Positions 1 to 9,055 of a stretch of DNA of 64,000 bases are shown here, piece after piece. The stretch is from Leclercia adecarboxylata. Lineage in GTDB: Bacteria; Pseudomonadota; Gammaproteobacteria; Enterobacterales; Enterobacteriaceae. Position 1 is the first letter of the stretch, and each line of letters starts with the position of its first letter. The stretch covers positions 3,534,001-3,598,000 of the forward strand of contig LR590464.1 of NCBI GenBank assembly GCA_901472455.1, in the 5' to 3' direction. Below the pieces are notes generated by a model. It saw only the letters and a program-made list of their open reading frames with translations, was not told the DNA's origin and did no database searches. Position numbers and translations under genes: made by a program.

Positions 1-1772
1 TCGCTGTCTATATCGCGAATATAACTGCCATCAACTTTAATCCAGGCCAGTCCCCACTGCGGTAAATTGCCGATAAGGTGGAAACGACCACCAAAATGCT
101 GGATCCCCAGACGACAACCCAACGCCTTCAGACGACTGACCAGCACGTTTACGCGCTCGACGTCGGGAAGCTCATTTTCATCCAGTTCCAGGGTCAGCCA
201 GGCAGCGAGCTGCGGTACGCCTTTCAGCGGTTGCAGCAGGGCGTTCAGGCTCTGGTCGTCCGCCACGCTGGCACCGCTGATACTCAGCGCCAGCGGGCGC
301 GGCGATTTTGCCAGCTCTTGCAGGGTCTGCTGAAGCATCACGATATCCATGCGACGGCTGAGATCGAGACGGTGGATCCACGGCATAAAGCGTCCCGCTG
401 GCACCAGTTCCCCGTCCTCGGTTCTGATGCGGGCCAGGATCTTATGATGCTGTACCCCCTGCGCGTTATTACAGGCATACACCGGCTGGGAAAAAAGCTC
501 GAATGCGCCGTGGGTCAGCACTGCGTCGAGCCGGGTGTACCAGCTGTGATGATCCTCTTCGCGCTCCGTCGCCGAGGTGGTATCAGGGCTGGCAAAGAAG
601 CGCATCTCCGTTTCCGCTCTCGCCAGCGCCTGGTCTGCCTGCGCCAGCACCGCCTGCGGCGTATCGCCAATATTAAAAGGAACCAGCGCGAAGTGGGCTA
701 CCGGCGAAACGTCGCTCATGCCCATCTCAGACAACGCCTTGAGCTGCGTGCTGAGGGTATTGCTCAGGTTATCGAGATCCTGCCCGAGGATCTGCGGGGC
801 GATAATGGCGAACTCCCCGCCGCGCACGCGGGCAACAAAGCCTTCGTTGTGAAAATAGTTGCGCTGCAGGCCGGTGAGAATATTCGCCACCGCCACCAGC
901 AGCTGATCGGATTTCGCTCCGCCCAACCGCTGGTTGAGGCCCATCAGATCCTGAACCCGCAGCAGCAGGATGTGCCCGGCGGCGTTCTCTTCATCGCTCA
1001 GGCGTGACTGTAGCTGAATATCAAACGCGCGGCGGTTGCTCAGGCCGGTCAGGCTGTCGTGATAGGCCTCCTGGCGCAAGGACTCCGTGCGCCGGGCCTG
1101 CTCGCTGAACAGAGCCTTAAGCTGGGTCACCATCATGTTGGTTGCCTCTACAACCCGGCGTAACTCCGGGGTCTTCGGCAGGGCCGATACGTTGAGAAAC
1201 TCGCGGCGGCAGATCGCCATCGCCTGGCCGACAATATAGTTAAGCGGGCGCAGCGTACGGCGTAACAGCAGGGTGGCGGCAAGTACAAACAGCAGGCTAC
1301 AGCCGATCAGCCACAAAAAGCTGGCGACGATAGTGTTCCACAGGCGGGCCAGGGCAAACATCGGATGGCTGACCACTTCAACCCGGGCGACCTGCGTCCA
1401 GCCGCGCATCACAATGGCGTCGCCTTCGCCGGGGCTGAGGTGCACCAGCCGCACGAACCACTGCGGTACGTGACTACTCTGGGGCACATCGCTGCGCTCG
1501 ATGATCGGTTTATTGGTCTTAATATCGACCACACGGATGCGATAGAAATAGCCGCTGTCGAAGATGGAGTTCACCATCAGTTCGGTCATGGTCGGGTCGT
1601 CGATATGCGTGGTCAGCGACACCCCCAACGCCGTCGCGGCATCCTGCGCGTGGGCGCTAAGCTGGTTGCGGTACTGCTCCCGCGAGCTTTCCAGGGTCAC
1701 CACAAAGTTGCCGCAGAAAATGACAAACGTAAATAAACAGATGCCGATCAGTAGCTGTTTATAAAGAGACAT
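1..1772 (-). CDS. lapD: LapD-like c-di-GMP receptor (3' end outside window)
   Basis: Inner-membrane receptor that senses cytoplasmic c-di-GMP and sequesters the periplasmic protease LapG, so that a large surface adhesin stays attached. The reading frame is open on the minus strand from ATG at 1772 to the window edge (590 codons seen). Visible order: transmembrane segment (about residues 7-27), periplasmic domain, second transmembrane segment (about 155-175), HAMP, GGDEF, EAL. The GGDEF signature reads RGGEF and the EAL signature reads KILAR. Both are degenerate in the way known for Pseudomonas LapD (RGGEF, KVLAR), so it is a receptor and not an enzyme. The C-terminal part of the EAL domain (motif IKVDGSYIRDID) meets the edge. 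It lies 9 bases downstream of lapG. No frame break was seen. Confidence 0.9.
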   Translation of the reverse strand, partial: MSLYKQLLIGICLFTFVIFCGNFVVTLESSREQYRNQLSAHAQDAATALGVSLTTHIDDPTMTELMVNSIFDSGYFYRIRVVDIKTNKPIIERSDVPQSSHVPQWFVRLVHLSPGEGDAIVMRGWTQVARVEVVSHPMFALARLWNTIVASFLWLIGCSLLFVLAATLLLRRTLRPLNYIVGQAMAICRREFLNVSALPKTPELRRVVEATNMMVTQLKALFSEQARRTESLRQEAYHDSLTGLSNRRAFDIQLQSRLSDEENAAGHILLLRVQDLMGLNQRLGGAKSDQLLVAVANILTGLQRNYFHNEGFVARVRGGEFAIIAPQILGQDLDNLSNTLSTQLKALSEMGMSDVSPVAHFALVPFNIGDTPQAVLAQADQALARAETEMRFFASPDTTSATEREEDHHSWYTRLDAVLTHGAFELFSQPVYACNNAQGVQHHKILARIRTEDGELVPAGRFMPWIHRLDLSRRMDIVMLQQTLQELAKSPRPLALSISGASVADDQSLNALLQPLKGVPQLAAWLTLELDENELPDVERVNVLVSRLKALGCRLGIQHFGGRFHLIGNLPQWGLAWIKVDGSYIRDIDS

Positions 1773-1781
1773 GGCCCTATC

Positions 1782-2477
1782 CTATTCATTAATTACAAAT
1801 CCTTCTGCACGCATTCGGGTGAGAAGATCCTGCCAGCGGGAGAGCCGTTTGCTGTCGCCCACGCGTTTATTGCCGCCGGACTGCGGTAGCCATAACCCTT
1901 CGCCGTTGAAGGCGTACACGGGAAGCAGATCGGTACGCTGCGTTGCCGGCAGAATGGCGGTTTTAAGATTGTCCAGAACCAGTGGGATCGCCGTGGGGGT
2001 GGGATACCATGTCACCACCATGTGCGCCTGGTTCAGTTCGAGTGCTTTTACATAGGTAATACGTAACTGGTTCGCGGGAACGCCCATTTCGCGCAGAGTG
2101 AAATATTTCGCCAGCGCAAAATCCTCGCAGTCCCCTGCCCCTTTACGCAAAAATTCAATCGGCGTTGCCCAGTAGTCCTGCTGTTTCCAGACGACGATAT
2201 CATCCCGGAAGGCCATCCTGGCGTTAAAAAACTGGTTAACCTGCTTCAACTTGTCCTGGATCGTGCCCTGCGACGGTTGGTTAAGCAAGGCCGCCCACTC
2301 ATCTATCCGCTGTCGGGCGGCCGGGGTCGCCGGGCCATACAGCCGTTCGGTGCGGGTGCTGATGGCACTGAAATCCCACCCGGCACCCAGTCCGGGCGAA
2401 ATAGCCAGCAATATCACCAGCCAGAGCGACAGCCAACGTCGACAACTCACTGAGAGGCGGGAACGAGGAGGTCGCAT
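1782..2477 (-). CDS. lapG: LapG-like periplasmic cysteine protease
   Basis: Calcium-dependent bacterial transglutaminase-like cysteine protease that cuts the N-terminus of a LapA-type adhesin and releases it from the cell. 231 residues. It has an N-terminal hydrophobic export segment (about residues 13-33), then the family catalytic residues: Cys in GAGDCEDFA, His in QAHMVV and Asp in LVLDNL. The start is 9 bases after the stop of the upstream toroid gene, with only a weak Shine-Dalgarno, which suggests translational coupling. lapD follows on the same strand. No adhesin gene is visible here; it would have to lie elsewhere. Confidence 0.9.
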   Translation of the reverse strand: MRPPRSRLSVSCRRWLSLWLVILLAISPGLGAGWDFSAISTRTERLYGPATPAARQRIDEWAALLNQPSQGTIQDKLKQVNQFFNARMAFRDDIVVWKQQDYWATPIEFLRKGAGDCEDFALAKYFTLREMGVPANQLRITYVKALELNQAHMVVTWYPTPTAIPLVLDNLKTAILPATQRTDLLPVYAFNGEGLWLPQSGGNKRVGDSKRLSRWQDLLTRMRAEGFVINE

Positions 2478-2486
2478 GGAGACGGC

Positions 2487-4148
2487 TCACTGCTCGCCTG
2501 TCAGGGCGCGCCAGTGTTGGCGGTACGCGACATAGCCAGAAAGGTAGTGTTCAACATCGTCGATCCGCACGCGGTAGCTATGGTGACGTATAAAAAAGCT
2601 GCCGACGATCCGCGCCGGGTTTTTAAAGAACATCGCCAGCTCAGGCCAGAAAAAGCCATTGGCCAGATAGCGGGCGCGGGTCTCCAGCGCCTGGTTGAAT
2701 ACTGCCATGTCGAAGCCCGCCAGCAAGTGCTTATGCGGTGAGCTTTCAAGCCGCGCGATCATCCGCGATGCCGCCATCATCAGCTCCAGCAGCGTGGGAT
2801 AGGTCGTCACCCGGTTCTGCACAAAGTCGAGGTGGTCGCGCACGTTATCCAGCCCAAACTGGTAATAGCGCTCCAGTGGCCGGTACAGCGTCAACTCGTT
2901 CACGCAGTAGCTGAGCCAGTGATCGTGGGCCTGCCAGTGCTTCTGTTCGATAAAGTGATCCATCGCCCGTTCGACCATTTCCAGCCAGCGCGGTGCCTTC
3001 GTCAGCCCGTAGAGGCGCATCAGCGCGAAAGCCGCTTCGCCGTCATAATAGATAATGCGATGTGCCGCCTTTAGCGACAGATCCCCGGCGTTAAGCACAT
3101 GCACAAACCCGCCCGTTTGGGGATCCTGCATAAAGCCGATCCCGTTCGCCAGCCGCGCCATCTGCGCCAGGTAGCCATTATCCCCGGTCAGCTCGCTGTA
3201 TTTCGCCATCGCCAGGATGCACACCGCGTTGCCGCCGAGCTTAATCTCATCCCCGGTATCCACCAGGAAATCGGCTTCGCTGCCATCCGGCAGCGTACAG
3301 GTGCGAATAAAATGGGCACAGAGATCGGCCAGCGCCCGCTCGATTGCCGCAAGATGTTCCGGCTGCTGCGTGACTTCCCAGCCTTCGAGCAGGGCATAGG
3401 TTGAGCTGGCGTGGCGCAGCGCGTTATAGGTCGGAATGGCGCGATCAAAGCAAGGGAACCAGCCGTACTGGTAGCGCCCGGAAGGGGTGATCTGGCGCGC
3501 CAGATAGTCGGTGGCCGAGGCGATCATCGGCTCCAACGCCGTTGCCTGCCAGTCGGGAAGCTGACGATAGCCGCTGTTACGTCCTGTCGATTCGAGGGGC
3601 AGCAACTGCTCGCCGTCGCAAAACAGCGCCCGGGTGGTAAAGCGCCACAGTGTCTGGTCAGGCTGTTCGGGCCAGCTCAGCACCGCGCCGAAACGACGAC
3701 GAGAGAAATGGGCCAGATTATTGGCGTTTGCCGTGGCGACGCCATGGTCCCCGTGGTAGAGCAGCGCATTGGCGGCGATTTCCTGCTCCAGCATGGCGTA
3801 GCAAAACGCCGGATCAAGGCTCAGGCCATAGCGAAAATAGTTACGTTTGGTTTTGGCTAATCGGGCTTCCAGGGTGTCCCAGCGTAGCGCCTCTACCTTA
3901 TCGACAAGGTCAACCCGCAGCCAGCAGACGTCAGTGCCGCTCTGTTGTTGCCACTGCTGTAACGCCTGCACGCCCTGCTGCCAGGCCTGCTCAAAGGTGT
4001 CGCCGCGACCCAGCACAATGTGGGCACGTTGCTGACCGTTGGAGGCGCTAAAAAAGATTGCCCAGCTGGGGCAAATCGGCGGTTTAGGCGCAACGTCCAG
4101 CAACTCCATCGCCGGGCGGATTTGCGCTAAAAAGTGGCTGAGCGGCAT
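2487..4148 (-). CDS. Uncharacterised alpha/alpha-toroid protein of the envelope cluster
   Basis: I do not recognise a named gene. 553 residues with no signal peptide or membrane segment, so cytoplasmic. The C-terminal two thirds repeat helical-hairpin elements of the kind seen in (alpha/alpha)6 barrels (glycoside hydrolases, sugar epimerases): [40 protein letters not shown] and [17 protein letters not shown], with several conserved aromatic and acidic residues. The start is ATG 4148 because AGGAG lies just upstream; an ATG seven codons earlier has none. It is divergent from the hydrolase/ligase/CapA operon and runs directly into lapG. A role in making or editing a saccharide or peptide polymer is inference. 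Confidence 0.7.
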   Translation of the reverse strand: MPLSHFLAQIRPAMELLDVAPKPPICPSWAIFFSASNGQQRAHIVLGRGDTFEQAWQQGVQALQQWQQQSGTDVCWLRVDLVDKVEALRWDTLEARLAKTKRNYFRYGLSLDPAFCYAMLEQEIAANALLYHGDHGVATANANNLAHFSRRRFGAVLSWPEQPDQTLWRFTTRALFCDGEQLLPLESTGRNSGYRQLPDWQATALEPMIASATDYLARQITPSGRYQYGWFPCFDRAIPTYNALRHASSTYALLEGWEVTQQPEHLAAIERALADLCAHFIRTCTLPDGSEADFLVDTGDEIKLGGNAVCILAMAKYSELTGDNGYLAQMARLANGIGFMQDPQTGGFVHVLNAGDLSLKAAHRIIYYDGEAAFALMRLYGLTKAPRWLEMVERAMDHFIEQKHWQAHDHWLSYCVNELTLYRPLERYYQFGLDNVRDHLDFVQNRVTTYPTLLELMMAASRMIARLESSPHKHLLAGFDMAVFNQALETRARYLANGFFWPELAMFFKNPARIVGSFFIRHHSYRVRIDDVEHYLSGYVAYRQHWRALTGEQ

Positions 4149-4263
4149 TTTAACTCCTGATAACGCCAAAGGAACCCTGTCAGAAAAATCCTAACCGATG
4201 ATAACATTATGTGTGATGCGTTGTGTATTCTGTATGTCTATTGTTTCCTCCGGGGGCGGTGTA

Positions 4264-5158
4264 GTGAGTCGAGGGTGTGCGTTAGGTTTTCTGCTGCTGA
4301 TAAGCGTATTCGCTCAGGCTGAGACGCCGCTACTGTGGAACCAACCGGCCAGCCGGGAACAGTGCCCCACCAGCAACGACGCCGCCTGGGTGCAGTACCC
4401 TAAGGGCGAGGCCTGCATGCGTTATTTCAGCGCTGGCACGCTGCGTGACGCCCCCGCTGGCGCTGGTGGTACTGAAAGGCGACCGGGTTTCACAGATTAA
4501 GCGATCTCCCGACACCATTCCCGGTAATACCGCCGAGGCACAACGCCGTCAGGCCCGGGCCATGCTGCGCCAGACCGGATTGCCGACGATTATCATTGCC
4601 CGACCCGGCACCTACGGCTCCAGCGGCAATCACTACCGCCGCCGTCAGGCGGAAGAGTTTCAGGCGATTGCCGCCGCCCTCGACGCCATCAAAGCCCGCT
4701 ACGGCATTCAGCGTTTTATCCTCAGCGGGCACAGCGGCGGCGCTACCGCCGCTTCAGCACTGCTGACCTTCGGTCGCCGCGATATCGACTGCGCGGTCCT
4801 GACCTCCGGTGCCTGGGGCCTGCTGGAGCGGGCGCAGCGTCTGCGCCAGGAGCACAATGAGCCTCTCGCCCCCACGCTGGACGGCACCGGACTCCCTGCC
4901 CCCTGGGATCCGCTCGATCATATTAACGGGATCGCCGCCGATCCCCAGCGGCTGATCCTGGTGGTCGGCAACCCGCAGGATCGCAACACGCCGTTCGATC
5001 TGCAGGCGCGCTTTGCCGCTGCGCTGCGCGAGCATGGCCACCGGGTCACCCTACTCGAACGTCCCGCCGCCTCGCCGGAGTACCACGATCTGCTGGGCAA
5101 TGCCGCTATCAACGCCATAAAACGTTGCCCGCAGCGCGGGCACATCCCACACAGGTAA
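4264..5158 (+). CDS. Exported alpha/beta hydrolase (frame interrupted)
   Basis: Predicted secreted serine hydrolase of about 297 residues. GTG at 4264 is chosen because it directly precedes a classical signal peptide (hydrophobic core GFLLLISVFAQA, cleavage near AQA-ET). The mature part shows the nucleophile elbow GHSGGA, an acidic residue in NPQDRNTP and a C-terminal His in PEYHDLL, the order expected of an alpha/beta hydrolase triad. One extra base in the CCCCC run near 4450-4455 breaks the frame; the span is one base longer than a multiple of three. It is the first gene of the plus-strand operon; the next start is 10 bases after its stop. The substrate is unknown. Context suggests an esterase or amidase acting on the cluster's product in the periplasm. 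Confidence 0.75.
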
Positions 5159-5168
5159 GGATACGATC

Positions 5169-7514
5169 ATGAGCCAGACATCACCCCGCCAACGCCGTGT
5201 TAACGCACCGGGATGGACGGCCACCGATCTCGATAAACTGCCCGGCGGCGTCTGGCACAATCGCCCGGATGATGACTGGCGAGCTGAAGACGTCGCCATT
5301 TATCATGCTAAGTCGCAACCCACCCGTCCCTGCCTGTTCATTGCCATGGATACCGACACCTGGCTGCGAGGTTCCGGCAATACCGGCATTTATGCGGGCT
5401 GGGACGATACCCATCTGTCACTTTCGCGTCACGCCTCCCGCTACTGCGGGGCGATCGTCCAGCGGCGGCTTGAGAATATGCCCCCCGACTTCCCCCAACT
5501 GGTCATCGGCAACAGCTATCAGGCACTGCAATGGCTGGCCGAAGAGGCGCGGCGACGGCTGGACGGTAAACTGGTGGCAATCACCGGTACGGTAGGGAAA
5601 ACCACGACCAAAGCGATGCTGAGCAGCATTCTGACTCCCGGCATGTCGGTGGTGTCGAGCCGCGAGAGCAATAATACGCGCACGGGGGCATGCCTCACGC
5701 TGGCTCGCGCCATCAGCAACCCGCAGGCAGTGGTAATGGAAGTGGCGATCTCGGCCCTGTGGATGCGCAACGGCGGGATCGGCCCCCAGATCAAGCCGCA
5801 TATCGTTATCGTGACTGAAATCGGCATGACTCAGGTGGGCAAGAATGTGACCTCCCTTGAGGACGTGGCACGGTTTAAATCCCGCATCAGCCACGGTTTG
5901 ATTCCGGGCGGCTACGCCATCTTAAACCGCGATATGGCCGGGTATGACATTGTGGCGCAGGGCGTTACCCGCGACGGCGCTCGCATCATCAGCTACGGTT
6001 TCCACCCCGCGGCAGACGTACGTATCACGGCGTTTACCCCGGAGGCACACGGAAGCCACATCACCCTCGCCTTGCGCAACCAGACCCTGAGTTACCGGCC
6101 AGCGGTGCCCGGTAAGGGCGGCGCGCTCAACTCCGTGGCGGCGCTGATTGCCGCCGATCTGCTGGGCGTCAGCGTGGCGCAGAGTATCAATCGCCTCGAA
6201 GCCTGGCGTGGCGACGGACAGCATATGGGCATTACCGCCCTGCCGCTGCAGGACGGCGGAGCTGTCACCCTGATTGATGACAGCTACAACGCTGAATTCC
6301 TGTCGATGCTCAACGCCTTTGAGGTTACGGCACAGCGCGCCCGAACCTGTGGGGGCCGGGTGATCGCTCTGCTGGGGCGGATCGTCAACCTCGGTGACCA
6401 GGCTGGGGCGATTCACCGCGCGCTGGCAGAACCCCTGCTGGCGGCAGGCTGCCAGCAGGCATTTTTACACGGCGAGGAGATGACGGCTCTGCACGATGCT
6501 CTGCCAGCGCCTGTTCGCGGCGGTAACTTCCTCACTGCCGAGGCCCTGGTCGAGGCCGCAGCGCCGACGTTACGCGACGGCGATATCGCGCTGGTCAAAG
6601 GCAGCAGGCGTAACTCCGACTTTAAGCGGGTCGTCGGCCTGCTGAAAACCCGCCTCGCAGCGCCGCCTGCGCTCGGGAAAGGGCAAACCGCACGTCTGCT
6701 GATCAATCTTTCTACCGGTGAACAGCGGATTTCTGAGCTGAGCGACAGCACCTTTGCGTCGGGCTACCTCAGCCAGTTGTTGCTGACCGCCTGCGTTGCG
6801 GAGCGTCTGCTGGCGAAAAAAATCACCCTCGAGACCCCCGTCAGCGTTCGCGATATAGCTGCCGTCATCCTGCAGGACACCCCCGCGCTTGGCCTGCCCC
6901 GGGATAGCAGCGTACCCGTGAAATCGCTGGTACAGGGGATGCTGATCCATAACGCCTGCGATGCGGCCATCCACCTTGCTGAGTTGCTGGCGGGCAGCAG
7001 CGCAGCGGCGCTGAAACAGCTCCGGGCGCTGAGCGCCAGGCTTGGCATGCGCCACACCCATATCAATAACGTCTCTGGTCGTCCCCGCCCCGGACAGCGC
7101 ACGACGCTGGCGGATGTCGCCAGACTGATGCGCCATTTCCACCAGCGCTACCCGCACCTGTTACCCTGGCTGGCTGAGCCTGAGACGGCGATTGGCGAGC
7201 GGGTGTACCGAAAAAGCAGCAACCTGCACAGTGACGGCAGCGCGTGGGGGCAATTCGGTGCGGGCCGCTGGGGCGTTGCGTTGCAGTGGATTGCAGGCGA
7301 GCTATGGCTGGCCTGCGCCGCCGGGGCGGATGACGCCTTCCATCTCGACTATCTGCTGGATGAACTTCTTGCCAGCGCCGGGGGACAGTCAGCCAGCTCT
7401 CGCCCCGGCGCCGGTGGAACGGCATCTCACCCAGCCTGCCGCCACCCTCACCCTGTTGGGAGATACCTATTTTGGCGAGTGGTATACCCGCAGACGCCAG
7501 TCGCGGGGAATTGA
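5169..7514 (+). CDS. MurF-like ligase with a degenerate penicillin-binding domain
   Basis: As read, 781 residues from ATG 5169 (TAAGGA just upstream). Residues about 1-130 are a family-specific N-terminal part. About 135-500 is a Mur ligase core closest to MurF: P-loop AITGTVGKTTTKAML, DDSYNAEFLSM and VKGSRRNSDFKRVV. ATP-dependent amide bond formation is therefore expected. The MurF GRHN motif reads GKGG here. About 510-725 aligns by eye with DacA-type D,D-carboxypeptidases but lacks their catalytic motifs (see findings). The last about 43 residues are out-of-frame: an extra G in the GGGGG run at 7380-7384 would join this frame to the CapA domain, giving one protein of about 1124 residues. 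The substrate is unknown; UDP-MurNAc-tripeptide is not implied. Confidence 0.8.
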   Translation: MSQTSPRQRRVNAPGWTATDLDKLPGGVWHNRPDDDWRAEDVAIYHAKSQPTRPCLFIAMDTDTWLRGSGNTGIYAGWDDTHLSLSRHASRYCGAIVQRRLENMPPDFPQLVIGNSYQALQWLAEEARRRLDGKLVAITGTVGKTTTKAMLSSILTPGMSVVSSRESNNTRTGACLTLARAISNPQAVVMEVAISALWMRNGGIGPQIKPHIVIVTEIGMTQVGKNVTSLEDVARFKSRISHGLIPGGYAILNRDMAGYDIVAQGVTRDGARIISYGFHPAADVRITAFTPEAHGSHITLALRNQTLSYRPAVPGKGGALNSVAALIAADLLGVSVAQSINRLEAWRGDGQHMGITALPLQDGGAVTLIDDSYNAEFLSMLNAFEVTAQRARTCGGRVIALLGRIVNLGDQAGAIHRALAEPLLAAGCQQAFLHGEEMTALHDALPAPVRGGNFLTAEALVEAAAPTLRDGDIALVKGSRRNSDFKRVVGLLKTRLAAPPALGKGQTARLLINLSTGEQRISELSDSTFASGYLSQLLLTACVAERLLAKKITLETPVSVRDIAAVILQDTPALGLPRDSSVPVKSLVQGMLIHNACDAAIHLAELLAGSSAAALKQLRALSARLGMRHTHINNVSGRPRPGQRTTLADVARLMRHFHQRYPHLLPWLAEPETAIGERVYRKSSNLHSDGSAWGQFGAGRWGVALQWIAGELWLACAAGADDAFHLDYLLDELLASAGGQSASSRPGAGGTASHPACRHPHPVGRYLFWRVVYPQTPVAGN

Positions 7515-8544
7515 CGATGCCCTGCAGCGCCACGGCTACGACCACAGCTTCGCGGCTATCGCCCCGCTACTGCGCGGTAGCGACTTTACCCTCGCCAACT
7601 TTGAAGCTGCCCTGACCACCGACATGAGCGCCAGCCTGGAAGGCCGAAAACCGTTCTGTCTGACCGGGGATCCGGCCGCCTCGGTTGCCGCGCTGCGTAA
7701 ACAGGGCGTCGACGCGGTGGCGCTGGGCAACAATCACGCCATGGATGCCGGACTACCGGGTCTGCACAGCACCCTGGCGGCGTTTAATGAAGGCGGGATC
7801 GCCTGCATCGGGGCGGGGCTGGATGCCCGGCAGGCACATGCTCCGCTGGTGCTGACGGTGGGTGGCAGGCAGTACAAGATCTTCAGCGCCTACTGGTATC
7901 GACGCTATATGGAGCATGAGTGTGCCTTCTACGCCCGTCCACGACGCGCGGGCGTCGCCTGTCTGAGCGGCGGGCTGCTTGAGCAGCTGCGGCTGGAGAA
8001 AGCCCGCTCCCATCCTGCCACCACTATCGTGCTGGCCCACTGGGGACTGGACTACCGCTGGACCACCGCCGGACAGCGGGCGCAGGCGAAACGCCTGAGC
8101 GAGGCCGGTGCCGACCTGATCATCGGCTCCGGGCCGCATATGGTGGGTGATGCCGCCCGGCTCGGCGAGAGCCTGGTGGTCTACAGCATCGGCAATGCTG
8201 TATTTAACAGTAACGGCGAGTATCAGGCACGCGGCATGCCCGCGTACGGTTTTATTATTCGTCTGCTGCTCGGCCATCAGACGCCGCAGATCCAGCTCCT
8301 GCCGATCTATACCGACAATAAAAAGACCTTCTGGCAGCCGCGTCCGGTTAACGAGGCTGAGTTTGCCGATCTGCTCGCGCAGTTGAAGGCGCAGGGGATG
8401 GCGATTGTGCGGGAGGGCGAGCACGGCGCGGGCTGGCGTGGCATCACCGTTAACGGCGAATGTAGGCTGACTATGCCGCTGGATAGCCGCTTTGGTCTCA
8501 TGCCATCGGATGACGGGCACGCAATGAATACTCAAAAATCATGA
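7414..8544 (+). CDS. CapA/PgsA-type domain, probable C-terminal part of the ligase fusion
   Basis: Poly-gamma-glutamate capsule biosynthesis domain (CapA/PgsA family, a calcineurin-like phosphoesterase fold). Diagnostic motifs run in order: LLGDTYFGE, TLANFEAAL, ALGNNHAMD, VLAHWG and IIGSGPHMV. The last residues end at the TGA at 8542-8544. No convincing separate start exists: GTG 7414 is the nearest candidate and has no Shine-Dalgarno, and the preceding frame flows naturally into this one if one base is removed near 7382. I therefore think this is the C-terminal third of the ligase protein. No signal peptide or membrane anchor is visible, unlike Bacillus PgsA, so the domain would sit in the cytoplasm with the ligase. 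Confidence 0.8.
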   Translation: MERHLTQPAATLTLLGDTYFGEWYTRRRQSRGIDDALQRHGYDHSFAAIAPLLRGSDFTLANFEAALTTDMSASLEGRKPFCLTGDPAASVAALRKQGVDAVALGNNHAMDAGLPGLHSTLAAFNEGGIACIGAGLDARQAHAPLVLTVGGRQYKIFSAYWYRRYMEHECAFYARPRRAGVACLSGGLLEQLRLEKARSHPATTIVLAHWGLDYRWTTAGQRAQAKRLSEAGADLIIGSGPHMVGDAARLGESLVVYSIGNAVFNSNGEYQARGMPAYGFIIRLLLGHQTPQIQLLPIYTDNKKTFWQPRPVNEAEFADLLAQLKAQGMAIVREGEHGAGWRGITVNGECRLTMPLDSRFGLMPSDDGHAMNTQKS

Positions 8545-8610
8545 GGCGTGAAGGGTAAGGAGGAATACATACTGACCATAACGCCGTCTCAACGGAGCGG
8601 CGCAAATGTG

Positions 8611-8647
8611 GAATTTTCAGGCGCTAAGACTGCCTGAATGAAAATTC
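8611..8647 (+). promoter_or_regulatory. Imperfect hairpin between CapA domain and lipoprotein gene
   Basis: The arms GAATTTTC-AGGC and GCCTG-AAT-GAAAATTC pair with a small bulge around a short loop. No T-run follows, so it is not a typical terminator. It may be an mRNA stability or processing element inside the operon. Confidence 0.4.
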
Positions 8648-8702
8648 CCGATTACAGTTAAGGAGACATCACTCCGCTGTGATACAGGGTCAGGACAAAT
8701 TG

Positions 8703-9055
8703 ATGAGCGTGCCACTGCAAAACATCCCCCGCTGCGGGTCCATGCTGTTAGCCCTGATCCTCGCGTTAAGCGGCTGTGCTTCCCATGATAATGCCGCCAG
8801 CCGGGGGCGGCCGGTGCAAAAATATTATCGCCCCGCGTACGTTCAGCCCCGGTGATGCCTGTGCAGCGCGTGCAGGCGTGGTACAACGATGCGCCAGAAG
8901 ACGAACCGCCCCGCGTAAAAGCGAAAAAACGCCCGCCGATCAAAGCAGCAGAACAACATCAGCCCCGAGCCGTGCCGGTGCTGGATAATTCATTGCCCGA
9001 GCAGATCTGGCAACCGGCGATAAGCCGGCAGACGAGTCTGGAGCTGAAATCATGA
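8703..9055 (+). CDS. Small lipoprotein of the envelope cluster (frame interrupted)
   Basis: Predicted lipoprotein of about 117 residues; no named family recognised. From ATG 8703 the N-terminus has a hydrophobic stretch and the lipobox LSGC with Cys25, followed by Ala. The frame stops at 8853, but the rest of the protein (residues from VQRVQAWYNDAPEDEPP to the C-terminal SLELKS) is open in another frame up to TGA 9053-9055. One lost base or two gained bases between about 8800 and 8850 reconcile them; GGGGG and AAAAA runs are there. The mature part is basic and proline-rich with no domain I know. Its stop overlaps the start of the next gene (ATGA), so the two are translationally coupled and may work as a pair. 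Confidence 0.6.

Noticed and set aside
78..1007. Long plus-strand open frame of 309 codons
   Set aside because: It is the shadow of the lapD frame; no domain or ribosome-binding site, and the minus-strand frame shows clear LapD motifs.
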